Positions 1 through 8,026 of a DNA stretch of 21,870 nucleotides are shown here, in pieces. Made by a program: the position numbers and the translations under genes. The notes beneath the pieces are model-generated. The model did not search any database. It saw only the letters and a list, made by a program, of their open reading frames with translations, and had not been told where the DNA came from. The stretch is from CAG-273 sp963560005 (GTDB lineage Bacteria > Bacillota > Clostridia > TANB77 > CAG-508). The first letter of the stretch is position 1; each line of letters begins with the position of its first letter. The DNA lies in contig CAUWNG010000032.1 in NCBI GenBank assembly GCA_963560005.1, positions 1-21,870 on the forward strand, written 5' to 3'.

Positions 1-389
1 TCTTCTTCTGTTGCTACATCATTTATATAAATAGTTTTTTCTGGTTTTGTTAAACCTAAGTTTTCTGCTATTTTTAATATCATTCCATCTGAAGTTCCAA
101 GTATAAGTATAGAATCTGGTTTGTATTTTTTTATAGCTTTTCTCATTTCTTGCTTTTCCTTTTCATCTATAAATATAGCTTTTTTTACTGTTTCTATTTT
201 TGTTGGTGCTTTTTTTGCACTTTCACCTGCTATAACATCGTTACCTCTAATTAAAAGTCCATCATCTATAATATAACTAATATTATTTTCATTAGCCACC
301 ATTTGTGCTCTATAACTTTTACCTGTACCAGATGGTCCTACAAATGCATATACTTTTATATTATCATTTATATTATTAAATATATTCAT
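1..389 (-). CDS. P-loop ATP-binding protein, C-terminus cut by window edge
   Basis: Reading leftward from an ATG at 389, an open frame of 129 codons runs off the window. The SD (GAGGA) lies about 8 nt upstream. Residues 18-25 read GPSGTGKS, a clear Walker A loop, preceded by a hydrophobic strand (VYAFV). No lid or Walker B motif is certain, although SILILG near residue 100 is a second buried strand. The frame also contains IDDGLLI and a lysine-rich stretch. The family's function is not recognised; it is a small nucleotide-binding protein of unknown substrate. It lies last in the pgsA-ligA-81aa run on the same strand, 22 nt after the 81-residue gene, so it is probably co-transcribed. The product call rests on the Walker A motif only. 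Confidence 0.75.
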   Translation of the reverse strand, partial: MNIFNNINDNIKVYAFVGPSGTGKSYRAQMVANENNISYIIDDGLLIRGNDVIAGESAKKAPTKIETVKKAIFIDEKEKQEMRKAIKKYKPDSILILGTSDGMILKIAENLGLTKPEKTIYINDVATEE

Positions 390-411
390 ATACCTATCCT
401 CTTTTCAAACA

Positions 412-657
412 TTACTCCAAAATCCCTACTTTATATTCTAATTCCTCCATATAAGGAAACATTTCTTTAATTCTTTTAAATGTTATCATACTATGTCTTG
501 GTTGTGGATTCTTTGGATTATCTGTTAATAATTTTTGTGTATAACAATTCTCTGCTGTTCTATATAATAAATATCTATTCCTTACATAAGTAAAATATAT
601 CTGATAACCATCATCTAAATTTTTCTTAAATTGCTCAAAGTCATACTTACCATCCAT
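412..657 (-). CDS. hypothetical 81-residue protein downstream of ligA
   Basis: A short complete frame of 81 residues with an AAGGAAAAGT SD just before its ATG. It starts 25 nt after the ligA stop and ends 22 nt before the P-loop gene, so it fits a co-transcribed operon gene. The sequence is mixed polar and aromatic (YQIYFTYVRNRYLLYRTAE), with no signal peptide, membrane segment or cysteine cluster, so it is probably a small cytosolic alpha/beta protein. I do not recognise the family and give no function. The tight spacing, SD and absence of a competing frame support that it is a real gene. Confidence 0.7.
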   Translation of the reverse strand: MDGKYDFEQFKKNLDDGYQIYFTYVRNRYLLYRTAENCYTQKLLTDNPKNPQPRHSMITFKRIKEMFPYMEELEYKVGILE

Positions 658-682
658 ACTTTTCCTTCCATCCTTTTATATA

Positions 683-2680
683 TTATTTTATCATTTCCAT
701 AAATTCTTGTTCATTTAATATTTGTACTCCCAATTCTCTTGCTTTGGTCAATTTACTTCCTGAATCTTCACCTGCCAACACATACTTAGTTTTCTTAGAA
801 ACAGAGTTAGAAGTTTTTCCTCCAAATTTTTCTATTATTTCTGAAGCTTCTCCTCTTGAGTAATTTTCTAATGTTCCTGTTAATACAAATGTTTGACCTT
901 CGAACCTCAAATCTCCACTTTCCTCTGTTTCTATTACACTCATATTAACACCTGCTTCTTTTAGTCTATATATTAAATCTTTAGTTTGCTCTTGTCTAAA
1001 AAATTCATATATACTTTTAGCTGTAATAATACCAATATCATCTTTCATGCTTAATGTTTCTACTGATGCTTTCATCAATTTATCTATAGTTTTATAATTT
1101 TTAGTTAACGATTTAGCTAGTTTTACACCTACATGTCTAATCCCTAATGAATTGATTAATCTATATAAATCTCTATGTTTGCTCGCTTCTATTGCATCTA
1201 TTAGATTTTGAGCAAATTTTTTTCCATTTTTCTTTAATGATGCAATTTGTTCAAAAGTCAAATTATAAATATCAGCTATATTTTTTATATATCCTCTATC
1301 TATAAATTCAGAAATTAAAGCATCTCCCAATCCTTCTATATCCATAGCATCCTTAGAAGCAAAATGTATAATACTTCTATATAATTTTGCCGGACATTCC
1401 ACTCCCATACAATATAGAACCGCTTCTCCTTCTTCTCTTATAGCTGGTGCACCACATACTGGGCATATTTCTGGCATTACAAAATCCTTTTCTTCACCAG
1501 TTCTTTTTTTCTTAACCACTTCAACCACTTCTGGTATAACATCTCCAGCCTTTTGTATTACTACAACATCTCCAACTTTAATATCTCTTTCTCTTACATA
1601 ATCTTCATTGTGTAATGTTGTTTTCGAAATTTTTGACCCAGCAACAATAACTGGTTCTAATATTGCCATTGGAGTTATTGCTCCTGTTCTACCAACTTGA
1701 AATGTAATATCTTTTAATAATGTTTGCTTTTTCTCTGGTGGATACTTATATGCAACAGCCCATTTTGGAGTTTTATATGTTGTTCCTATTTTTTCTCTTA
1801 ATTCTAAATTATTTACTTTTACAACTGCTCCATCTATACCAAAATCTAATTTTTCTCTATCGTCTCCTATCTTTTTTATTGCTTCTAATACTTCTGTAAT
1901 ATTTTTACATAAAATTTTTATTGGATTAACATTAAATCCCAATTTTTCCATATATAATAAACTTTCATAATGGGTTTTAAACTTTATATCATCAGATTTT
2001 TGTACATTAAATATATAAATATCTAAAGGCCTCTTGGATGTAATTTTGCTATCCAATTGTCGTAAAGAACCTGCTGCAGCATTTCTAGCATTTGCAAACA
2101 ATTCTTCTTCTTCCATTAACCTATTTTCATTTAATTTTTCAAAGTCCTTTTTACTTATAAATACTTCTCCTCTTACAGTTATATTAATATTCTCTTTCAA
2201 CTGTTTTGGTATAGTTTTTATTGTTGCTAAATTTTTCGTTACATCTTCTCCAACCAATCCATCTCCACGTGTAGCACCAATAATAAATTTTCCTTCTTTA
2301 TATTCTAATGCTGCAGATAATCCATCAATCTTTGTTTCTACAACATACTCTAATTCTGTTTCATTTTCTTCTGCAATTTTCCTCATCCTTTTATCAAAAT
2401 CTTCGACTTCTGCAAAAGTAAACACATCTTGCAAACTTTGTAATGGTACTTCATGAGTAATTTTATTAAATCCCTTTTTTATACTACTCCCTACTTTTTG
2501 CGTTGGAGAATCTTTTGTTACTAAATCTGGATATTCCGCTTCTATCTGTTTTAATTCTCTCATTAACATGTCATATTCATAATCACTAACGACCTGTTCA
2601 TCATCAAAATACTTTTGTGTATAATATTGCAATAATGGTCTTAATTCCTCTACCCTTTTTTTAGCTTGTGTATATTCCAT
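683..2680 (-). CDS. ligA: NAD+-dependent DNA ligase LigA
   Basis: A 665-residue protein, the usual length for bacterial LigA. It seals nicks using NAD+ as adenylate donor in replication and repair. The N-terminal Ia domain is followed by the adenylation motif ETKIDG with the catalytic lysine at K117, then ATRGDG. The OB-fold region carries VGRTGAITP, and a four-cysteine zinc finger begins CPVCG. Helix-hairpin-helix repeats follow (MDIEGLG; LGIRHVGVKLAKSL), and a C-terminal BRCT domain starts near GQTFVLTGTLENYSR. The start is an ATG with AAGGAAG 9 nt upstream. It lies 36 nt after pgsA and is followed by two small genes, with no terminator visible between them. No key residue appears missing. 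Confidence 0.97.
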   Translation of the reverse strand: MEYTQAKKRVEELRPLLQYYTQKYFDDEQVVSDYEYDMLMRELKQIEAEYPDLVTKDSPTQKVGSSIKKGFNKITHEVPLQSLQDVFTFAEVEDFDKRMRKIAEENETELEYVVETKIDGLSAALEYKEGKFIIGATRGDGLVGEDVTKNLATIKTIPKQLKENINITVRGEVFISKKDFEKLNENRLMEEEELFANARNAAAGSLRQLDSKITSKRPLDIYIFNVQKSDDIKFKTHYESLLYMEKLGFNVNPIKILCKNITEVLEAIKKIGDDREKLDFGIDGAVVKVNNLELREKIGTTYKTPKWAVAYKYPPEKKQTLLKDITFQVGRTGAITPMAILEPVIVAGSKISKTTLHNEDYVRERDIKVGDVVVIQKAGDVIPEVVEVVKKKRTGEEKDFVMPEICPVCGAPAIREEGEAVLYCMGVECPAKLYRSIIHFASKDAMDIEGLGDALISEFIDRGYIKNIADIYNLTFEQIASLKKNGKKFAQNLIDAIEASKHRDLYRLINSLGIRHVGVKLAKSLTKNYKTIDKLMKASVETLSMKDDIGIITAKSIYEFFRQEQTKDLIYRLKEAGVNMSVIETEESGDLRFEGQTFVLTGTLENYSRGEASEIIEKFGGKTSNSVSKKTKYVLAGEDSGSKLTKARELGVQILNEQEFMEMIK

Positions 2681-2716
2681 AAGTAAAATCTTCCTTTCTT
2701 ATTTTTATGTATAAGT

Positions 2717-3310
2717 TTATTCTTTAAACAAATCTTTTCCGTCTTTTATATATTCCCATCCTGAAAATATAGTTGCTACAACGGAAACACTCATTAATAT
2801 TGTAACTAACATATTAATAACAAATTCCGTTCCTTCTAATCTTCCATTAAATATTGCTCCAAACTTATTAATATCTATAAATGCTAACACAATTGCCACC
2901 ATTTGTGTTACTGTTTTTAATTTTCCCCAAAAATTAGCTGCAATAACTTTTCCATTTTTTTCTACTGCAATTAATCTATATCCAGAAACTACAAATTCTC
3001 TTGTTACTACTATAATTGGAATCCATGCTGGCAATTTTCCAAACTCTACTAATAACATCATTGCAGAAAGAACAAGTATTTTATCTGCTATTGGATCTAA
3101 AAATTTACCAAATGTTGTAATTTGGTTTCTGCTTCTTGCAATATATCCATCCAATTTATCTGTTATTGATGCTATTATAAATATTAAGTCTATTATTAAA
3201 TATGTAATAGGTATCCCTAAAAAACTTCCTTCAATATTTAAGAATGGAATTATAACTATTACAGGTACTAATATCATTCTAAATATAGTTAATTTGTTTG
3301 CTAAATTCAT
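2717..3310 (-). CDS. pgsA: CDP-diacylglycerol--glycerol-3-phosphate 3-phosphatidyltransferase
   Basis: A 197-residue integral membrane enzyme that makes phosphatidylglycerolphosphate from CDP-diacylglycerol and glycerol-3-phosphate, the committed step to phosphatidylglycerol. The CDP-alcohol phosphotransferase signature DG-x2-AR-x8-G-x3-D-x3-D is complete, seen as DGYIAR...FGKFLDPIAD near residues 53-77. Several hydrophobic segments surround it (MILVPVIVIIPFL; ITYLIIDLIFIIASI; MLVTILMSVSVVATIF). The start is an ATG with AAAGGATGATATAA upstream. It begins about 50 nt downstream of the glmU terminator and probably has its own weak promoter there (a TATAAT-like box near 3340), then leads into ligA. 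Other CDP-alcohol phosphotransferases are possible, but length and signature fit PgsA best. Confidence 0.93.
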   Translation of the reverse strand: MNLANKLTIFRMILVPVIVIIPFLNIEGSFLGIPITYLIIDLIFIIASITDKLDGYIARSRNQITTFGKFLDPIADKILVLSAMMLLVEFGKLPAWIPIIVVTREFVVSGYRLIAVEKNGKVIAANFWGKLKTVTQMVAIVLAFIDINKFGAIFNGRLEGTEFVINMLVTILMSVSVVATIFSGWEYIKDGKDLFKE

Positions 3311-3358
3311 TTATATCATCCTTTCAAAATCTTCTATATTATTATATATGCTAAAATT

Positions 3359-3402
3359 AAAAAAATAAATAGAAAATTTAAAATTCTTCTATTTATTTTT
3401 TT
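3359..3402 (-). terminator. AT-rich intrinsic terminator of the UAP-glmU unit
   Basis: Arms 3359-3374 and 3387-3402 are exact 16-bp inverted repeats around a 12-nt loop. The stem is nearly all A/T with two G/C pairs and ends in a run of T on the minus strand. It lies just past the glmU stop and before pgsA. Confidence 0.7.
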
Positions 3403-3411
3403 CTTAAAAAT

Positions 3412-4665
3412 TTAGTTTTTATTCCAGTTTTCTTTATTTGTTTGTCTTTCTCTTGCTATTGCTAATGCATAATCTTGTACATCTTCTGTTATTGTTGAAC
3501 CTGCTGCTATAAATACATTATTTCCTATTTTTACTGGTGCTACTAAATTTACATTTGAACCTATAAAAGCATTATCTCCTATAATTGTTTTACTCTTATT
3601 TGTTCCATCATAATTACATGTTATAGTTCCACAACCTATATTGCATTTTGTTCCAATTTCACAATCTCCCATATAAGATAAATGTGGTATTTTAGATCCT
3701 TCGCCTACTATTGCTTTCTTTATTTCCACAAAACTTCCTACTTTTACATTATCAGCTAATTTACAACCTTCTCTTATATATGCATTTGGACCTATTTTGC
3801 AATTTTCACCTATTACAACTCCTGATTTTATTGTAGTATTTGGATAAATTATTGTATCCATTCCTATTTCTACATCATCATATATATATGTTGTATTTGT
3901 ATCTTCTATTGTTACACCCTTATTCATTAACTTTGTATTAATTTTTATTCTTAATATTCTTGTTAACATTTCTAATTGAACTTTTGTATTTAAACTTAAT
4001 ATTTCTGTATTATCTTGTACTAAAACTCCAGTTGTACTTAAACCTTTTGTGTTCATCATTTTTATTACATCTGTAAGATAATATAACCCTATACTACTTT
4101 GTTGTAACTTGTTAATTATATCTAATAATTCTTTAATATCAAAACAATATACACCTGCATTTACTTCTAATACTCTTTTTTCTGCCTCATTTGCTTCTTT
4201 ATCTTCTATTATTTCATATATTTGATTTTCTTTTCTTATAATTCTTCCATATCCTGTTGGATCATTTAATATTCCTGTTAGTATACAAGCTGCATGATTT
4301 TCTGTAATAGTTTTTTCTACTACTTTCTTTATTGTATCTGCTTCTATTAAAGGAATATTTCCATTTAATATTAATACTCTACCTTGTTTAGATTTTAAAT
4401 ATTCACTTGCCTGCATTATCGCATGACCTGTACCTAAACATTGTTCTTGATGTACATATTGTACTTCATCTTTTAAAATTTCTTCTATTTCTTTTTTGTT
4501 TTCACCAACTATAACTGCTATATCTTCTATACCTGTTTTTCTTACTGCTTCTACTACTCTTTTTATAACTGATTTACCATAAATTTCTTGCGCTAATTTA
4601 GATTTTTTTGATTTCATTCTGTTGTCAACACCTGCTGCCATTATTAATGCTGTAATATTTTCCAT
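3412..4665 (-). CDS. glmU: GlmU-type glucosamine-1-phosphate acetyltransferase with degenerate uridylyltransferase site
   Basis: 417 residues, against about 456 in well-known GlmU. GlmU acetylates glucosamine-1-phosphate (left-handed beta-helix domain) and then uridylylates it (N-terminal domain) to UDP-GlcNAc. Here the nucleotide loop, normally LAAGxGTRM, reads MAAGVDNRM (residues 9-17), and the aspartate of the GD-x-PL motif that binds Mg2+ (Asp105 of E. coli) is Asn103 in NGNIPL. I re-read both codons from the DNA. QEQCLGTGH, E154, N169 and N226 are kept. The acetyltransferase residues all seem present: R298, K316/K317, H328, Y331, N351, K357/K359, S370, A388, R404. The beta-helix is shorter by about 35 residues, roughly two coils. 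Its start overlaps the stop of the upstream pyrophosphorylase by one base (TAATG), implying coupled translation. Alignment to E. coli is from memory. Confidence 0.9.
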   Translation of the reverse strand: MENITALIMAAGVDNRMKSKKSKLAQEIYGKSVIKRVVEAVRKTGIEDIAVIVGENKKEIEEILKDEVQYVHQEQCLGTGHAIMQASEYLKSKQGRVLILNGNIPLIEADTIKKVVEKTITENHAACILTGILNDPTGYGRIIRKENQIYEIIEDKEANEAEKRVLEVNAGVYCFDIKELLDIINKLQQSSIGLYYLTDVIKMMNTKGLSTTGVLVQDNTEILSLNTKVQLEMLTRILRIKINTKLMNKGVTIEDTNTTYIYDDVEIGMDTIIYPNTTIKSGVVIGENCKIGPNAYIREGCKLADNVKVGSFVEIKKAIVGEGSKIPHLSYMGDCEIGTKCNIGCGTITCNYDGTNKSKTIIGDNAFIGSNVNLVAPVKIGNNVFIAAGSTITEDVQDYALAIARERQTNKENWNKN

Positions 4666-5936
4666 TACACTTCACTCCCTATTTTAAATTTTTCATTATA
4701 TAACTTTATTGCTGTTTCTGGACTATCTTCTCCTGTTTTATTTTTTATAGGAGCAAATTCATCCTCTCTTTTTACTCTAAGTATACTCATATTTTCATAT
4801 CTTTCGAAAGCATCAAATATAAATGCTTCAAATTTATATACATTTGGTTCATTTACTTCTATATATTTTCCATCTTTGTCTAAATAATCACTTTTCTTAA
4901 ATGCTGTATGATATTTTAATTTTATATTAGCTAAATCTTTTAATACATTTATATTATATAAATGGCTTAATATATTTAATTCTGCAAATACTAATTCTCC
5001 ATTTTCATTAACTTGTTCTGCTAATTCATCTGGTAATTCTGTATATTCTATTACCTTTGGCTTTCCATTTATTTTACAAAATACTCCTGCTTTTTCCTTT
5101 GGTTCTCTTTTTACTATAGATTTTGAAGCTATTAAATTTTTTTCTTTTACTGTAAGCCCTAAAAGGGTAGGATCAACTATATTTAATAAAATATTATCAA
5201 TTCCACCAACAAAAATCCATTCAATTTCTTTTTCTTGCATATCCTCTAAAATATGACCTTTTGACATTGCTTCATATATTCCACCATTTCCATCAGCTGC
5301 TTCTTTAATTTTCTTATCTTTTCCTATAACTAAATTTCCTTCAACATCAACTAATGGTAATTCTCCTTGTATAAATAACTTTACATTATTTTTGTCATAT
5401 CCAAAATAATTATGCTCTTCTAAAAAATTTAATGTATCTTTATTATTTTCTCTACTAGTCATAATATACCATGGAATATTACTATTATATTTTTCATTAG
5501 CTCTTTGCAATGATTCAACTATAATTTGAAATAAATATTTTTTACCAGAATTAACTTTTATTTCTAATGTTCCTTTTGGTCCACTATGACCTAATCTCGT
5601 TCCTTGACCTCCTGCCATTGTAACTACAGCATATTTTCCATTTTTTATAATTTCTTTTCCTATACTATCCAATTCTTCCTTTTCTTCATTAGTTAGTTTA
5701 GATTTATCTTTATATTCTATATGTTCTATACTTTTTTCTTCGAAAGTTACCTGTTTTTTAGTATTATTATACAATTCCATCATTTGTTCAAAGTCAATAT
5801 TTTTTATTTGATTTTCTAAAATTGTTTTTTCTTTTTCGTTTAAAATATTAAAAAATTCAATTAAATTTTTTTGATTATATTTTTTTAGTAATTCAGTAAC
5901 CCCATCCAATTCTAAAACCCCACTTTCTTTTAACAA
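4665..5936 (-). CDS. UDPGP-family (UAP-like) UDP-sugar pyrophosphorylase
   Basis: A 423-residue protein of the eukaryotic-type UDP-glucose/UDP-N-acetylhexosamine pyrophosphorylase family, which makes UDP-sugar from UTP and sugar-1-phosphate. It shows MAGGQGTRLGHSGPKG (107-122, with K121 in the UTP loop), GNGGIYEAM (216-224), GGIDN (244-248, where UAP has CVDN), KVIEYTEL, AELNILSHLY, and KFEAFIFDAF...REDEFAPIKN near the end. The last block resembles UDP-GlcNAc pyrophosphorylase (UAP1) more than UDP-glucose pyrophosphorylase. It is the first gene of a two-gene unit with glmU. The start is doubtful: the longest frame uses TTG at 5936, only 4 nt after a good -10 box and without an SD, so it would sit at about +1 of the transcript. 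A TTG at 5909 preceded by GTGGGG is an alternative. The sugar specificity is inferred. Confidence 0.9.
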   Translation of the reverse strand: MLKESGVLELDGVTELLKKYNQKNLIEFFNILNEKEKTILENQIKNIDFEQMMELYNNTKKQVTFEEKSIEHIEYKDKSKLTNEEKEELDSIGKEIIKNGKYAVVTMAGGQGTRLGHSGPKGTLEIKVNSGKKYLFQIIVESLQRANEKYNSNIPWYIMTSRENNKDTLNFLEEHNYFGYDKNNVKLFIQGELPLVDVEGNLVIGKDKKIKEAADGNGGIYEAMSKGHILEDMQEKEIEWIFVGGIDNILLNIVDPTLLGLTVKEKNLIASKSIVKREPKEKAGVFCKINGKPKVIEYTELPDELAEQVNENGELVFAELNILSHLYNINVLKDLANIKLKYHTAFKKSDYLDKDGKYIEVNEPNVYKFEAFIFDAFERYENMSILRVKREDEFAPIKNKTGEDSPETAIKLYNEKFKIGSEV

Positions 5937-5940
5937 CGCT

Positions 5941-5969
5941 ATTTTATCACAATGTATTATTTAGTGCAA
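5941..5969 (-). promoter_or_regulatory. sigma-A type promoter for the UAP-glmU unit
   Basis: On the minus strand, TTGCAC (5969-5964), a 17-nt spacer and TAAAAT (5946-5941). It lies between the dinB stop and the pyrophosphorylase start. Transcription would begin near 5934, at or inside the annotated first codon, which argues for a leaderless mRNA or a downstream start. Confidence 0.55.
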
Positions 5970-5982
5970 GTTTATTTCTTTT

Positions 5983-7164
5983 TTAAATATTTCCTCCACC
6001 TCTTTTTATTTTATCATATCCATATTTATCCTTTATTTTATCTAAGACTGCATCCAATTTTTCTTGTTTTTTTTCATCTTTGTTATCAAATATTGACAAT
6101 TGTAATTCATTTTTACTAGATAAGTTATCTACTCTAATACCTATTAAACGTATAAAATCATTTTTATACACTTCTTTTAATAACCTTTTTGCTTCATTAA
6201 ATATTAATTTTGTACTGTTAGTCGGTCTATCCATTTTTCTCTGATGCGATTTAACTTTAAAGTCACTTGTTTTTAATTGTACATTAACAACACTGGCTAA
6301 AAGATTATGTTTTCTTAATCTATATCCTACTTGCTCACATAATTCTAACAATACTTCTTCTAATTTTTCTATATTAGATACATTATATGGTAAAGTTATA
6401 GAATTTCCTATACCTTTTGGTTCTTCTTTTTCATAATTAACTGGTGAATCATCTTTTCCATTAGCAAAATCTCTAATAGTTTTTCCATATTTTCCAAATA
6501 ATTTTATTATTCTTCTTTCATCAAATTTTGCAAGATCTCCTATTGTTTTTATGCCAAGTCTTTCTAATTTTGGAACACTATTCTTACCTACTAAAAAAAG
6601 TTCAGATATATGCATTTTCCACATTTTTTGTTCAATTTCATTTACAAATAATGTATGAATTTTATCTGGTTTCTCAAAATCAGACGCCATTTTTGCTAAA
6701 ACTTTATTATTTGAAATTCCTATATTTACAGTAAATCCATATATACTTTTAACTTTATAGTTTATTTCCTTTGCTATATCAAAAACTGTTTTACCTTTTG
6801 GAATATAGCCTGTTAAATCTAAAAAGCACTCATCTATCGAAAATCTTTCTATTTTATCTGTATAGTCTAATAATAATGTATATAATGCATCAGAATATTT
6901 TCTATATATCTTAAAATCACTTCTATATATTTGCAAGTTAGGACATTTCTTTTTGGCAAAGTAAATAGGATCTGCTGTTTTTATTCCCAATTGTTTTGCA
7001 ATATTGCTTTTAGCTAAAACAATTCCTTTCCTTTTAGCTTCATCTCCTCCAATAATAGAAGGTATAGTTCTAATATCTAATTTAGAACCATTTTTTAACA
7101 TTTCTACTGCTGTCCATGATAAAAAAGCATTATTAACATCAACATGTAAAATAATTCTTTCCAT
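5983..7164 (-). CDS. dinB: Y-family DNA polymerase IV (DinB-like)
   Basis: A Y-family translesion polymerase of about 393 residues. Catalytic metal ligands are visible as D9 in LHVDVNN and D111-E112 in SIDE. The steric-gate phenylalanine of NNAF aligns with F13 of E. coli DinB. The little-finger domain follows, and QLSIF near residue 355 matches the beta-clamp binding motif found at DinB C-termini. The longest frame begins at a GTG (7173), only 3 nt after AAAGG. The ATG at 7164 is better spaced and gives MERIILHVD at the very N-terminus, so I prefer it. It is the last gene of dxs-ylmH-dinB, 30 nt after ylmH. No LexA/DinR box was recognised upstream, as the gene is internal to the unit. Confidence 0.93.
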   Translation of the reverse strand: MERIILHVDVNNAFLSWTAVEMLKNGSKLDIRTIPSIIGGDEAKRKGIVLAKSNIAKQLGIKTADPIYFAKKKCPNLQIYRSDFKIYRKYSDALYTLLLDYTDKIERFSIDECFLDLTGYIPKGKTVFDIAKEINYKVKSIYGFTVNIGISNNKVLAKMASDFEKPDKIHTLFVNEIEQKMWKMHISELFLVGKNSVPKLERLGIKTIGDLAKFDERRIIKLFGKYGKTIRDFANGKDDSPVNYEKEEPKGIGNSITLPYNVSNIEKLEEVLLELCEQVGYRLRKHNLLASVVNVQLKTSDFKVKSHQRKMDRPTNSTKLIFNEAKRLLKEVYKNDFIRLIGIRVDNLSSKNELQLSIFDNKDEKKQEKLDAVLDKIKDKYGYDKIKRGGGNI

Positions 7165-7194
7165 CTTTCTCACTTGCCTTTCTTTTATGTTTGT

Positions 7195-8007
7195 TTATAC
7201 ATATTTTTCTATTTCTATTACTAATTTTCCTTTTTTTGTATTATTTATAATTTCTCCTATTTTATATTTCCCTTTCCCTCTTATGGTTAGCATATCTCCT
7301 TGCTTTAATATTTTAGAACTCTTAACTATATTTTCATAATTAATAAATATCCTTTCATCTTCTATTATCTTATTTGCATTAGTTCTAGAACACTTTAAAA
7401 TTTCTGCAACAACACTATCCAATCTTTCTTGCATAACTATAATTTCAATTTTTTCTGTTTTTATCTCTACACTTTTTAGATTTTCTATACTTTTTATATC
7501 TATATCTGATTTTGCAAATCTAGTTAAATTTTTCATTTCATTCAATAAAAATTTTTCTATGTCTTTATCTATTATAATATCTGCACTATCTTCTTCTACT
7601 AATATATCTCCTATTTTTTCTCTTTTAACTCCTAATTTCAAAATTCCACCCAAATAATCTCTGTGTTTATATTTACCTTTTAATTCATTTGGTAATTTAA
7701 TGTTTAGCACAGTTACTATTGTACTAAATACTTTATTTAAATTACTTTTTATATATCCTTCTAATTTTTGTGGATATATTATTAATATTTTTCTTTCTGC
7801 ATCTTTATATCCTCCATAGAATATATAATTTTGATAATGTAATTTATTTAATATTTCTTCTAAAATTTTCCTCTGATATCCATCCAAAAAGCATGTATGG
7901 TCTATTATATTTTTTGTATCAACTGATTTTATTTTATCAAATAATTTCGATACTAAAATTTTATCTTCATGTTTTGTGTATTTTTTTAAAAATTCCTCTT
8001 TCCTCAT
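7195..8007 (-). CDS. ylmH: YlmH-family S4-domain RNA-binding protein
   Basis: 270 residues. The C-terminal third is an S4 RNA-binding domain (about 190-260) with LDSVVAEILKCSRTNANKII and the typical ending ILKQGDMLTIRGKGKYKIGEI. The N-terminal part has the YlmH-type layout: FLDGYQRKILEEIL, then YIFYGGYKDAERKILIIYP, then HRDYLGGILKLGVKREKIGDI. Family knowledge: YlmH proteins bind ribosomes/50S-peptidyl-tRNA and are linked to ribosome-associated quality control, and in many Firmicutes the gene sits near divIVA. Here it lies instead between dxs and dinB, starting 19 nt after the dxs stop. The start is an ATG with AAAAGGA 7 nt upstream. Family membership is fairly sure; the role in this organism is inferred. 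Confidence 0.88.
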   Translation of the reverse strand: MRKEEFLKKYTKHEDKILVSKLFDKIKSVDTKNIIDHTCFLDGYQRKILEEILNKLHYQNYIFYGGYKDAERKILIIYPQKLEGYIKSNLNKVFSTIVTVLNIKLPNELKGKYKHRDYLGGILKLGVKREKIGDILVEEDSADIIIDKDIEKFLLNEMKNLTRFAKSDIDIKSIENLKSVEIKTEKIEIIVMQERLDSVVAEILKCSRTNANKIIEDERIFINYENIVKSSKILKQGDMLTIRGKGKYKIGEIINNTKKGKLVIEIEKYV

Positions 8008-8026
8008 ACTACAATCCTTTTCACAA

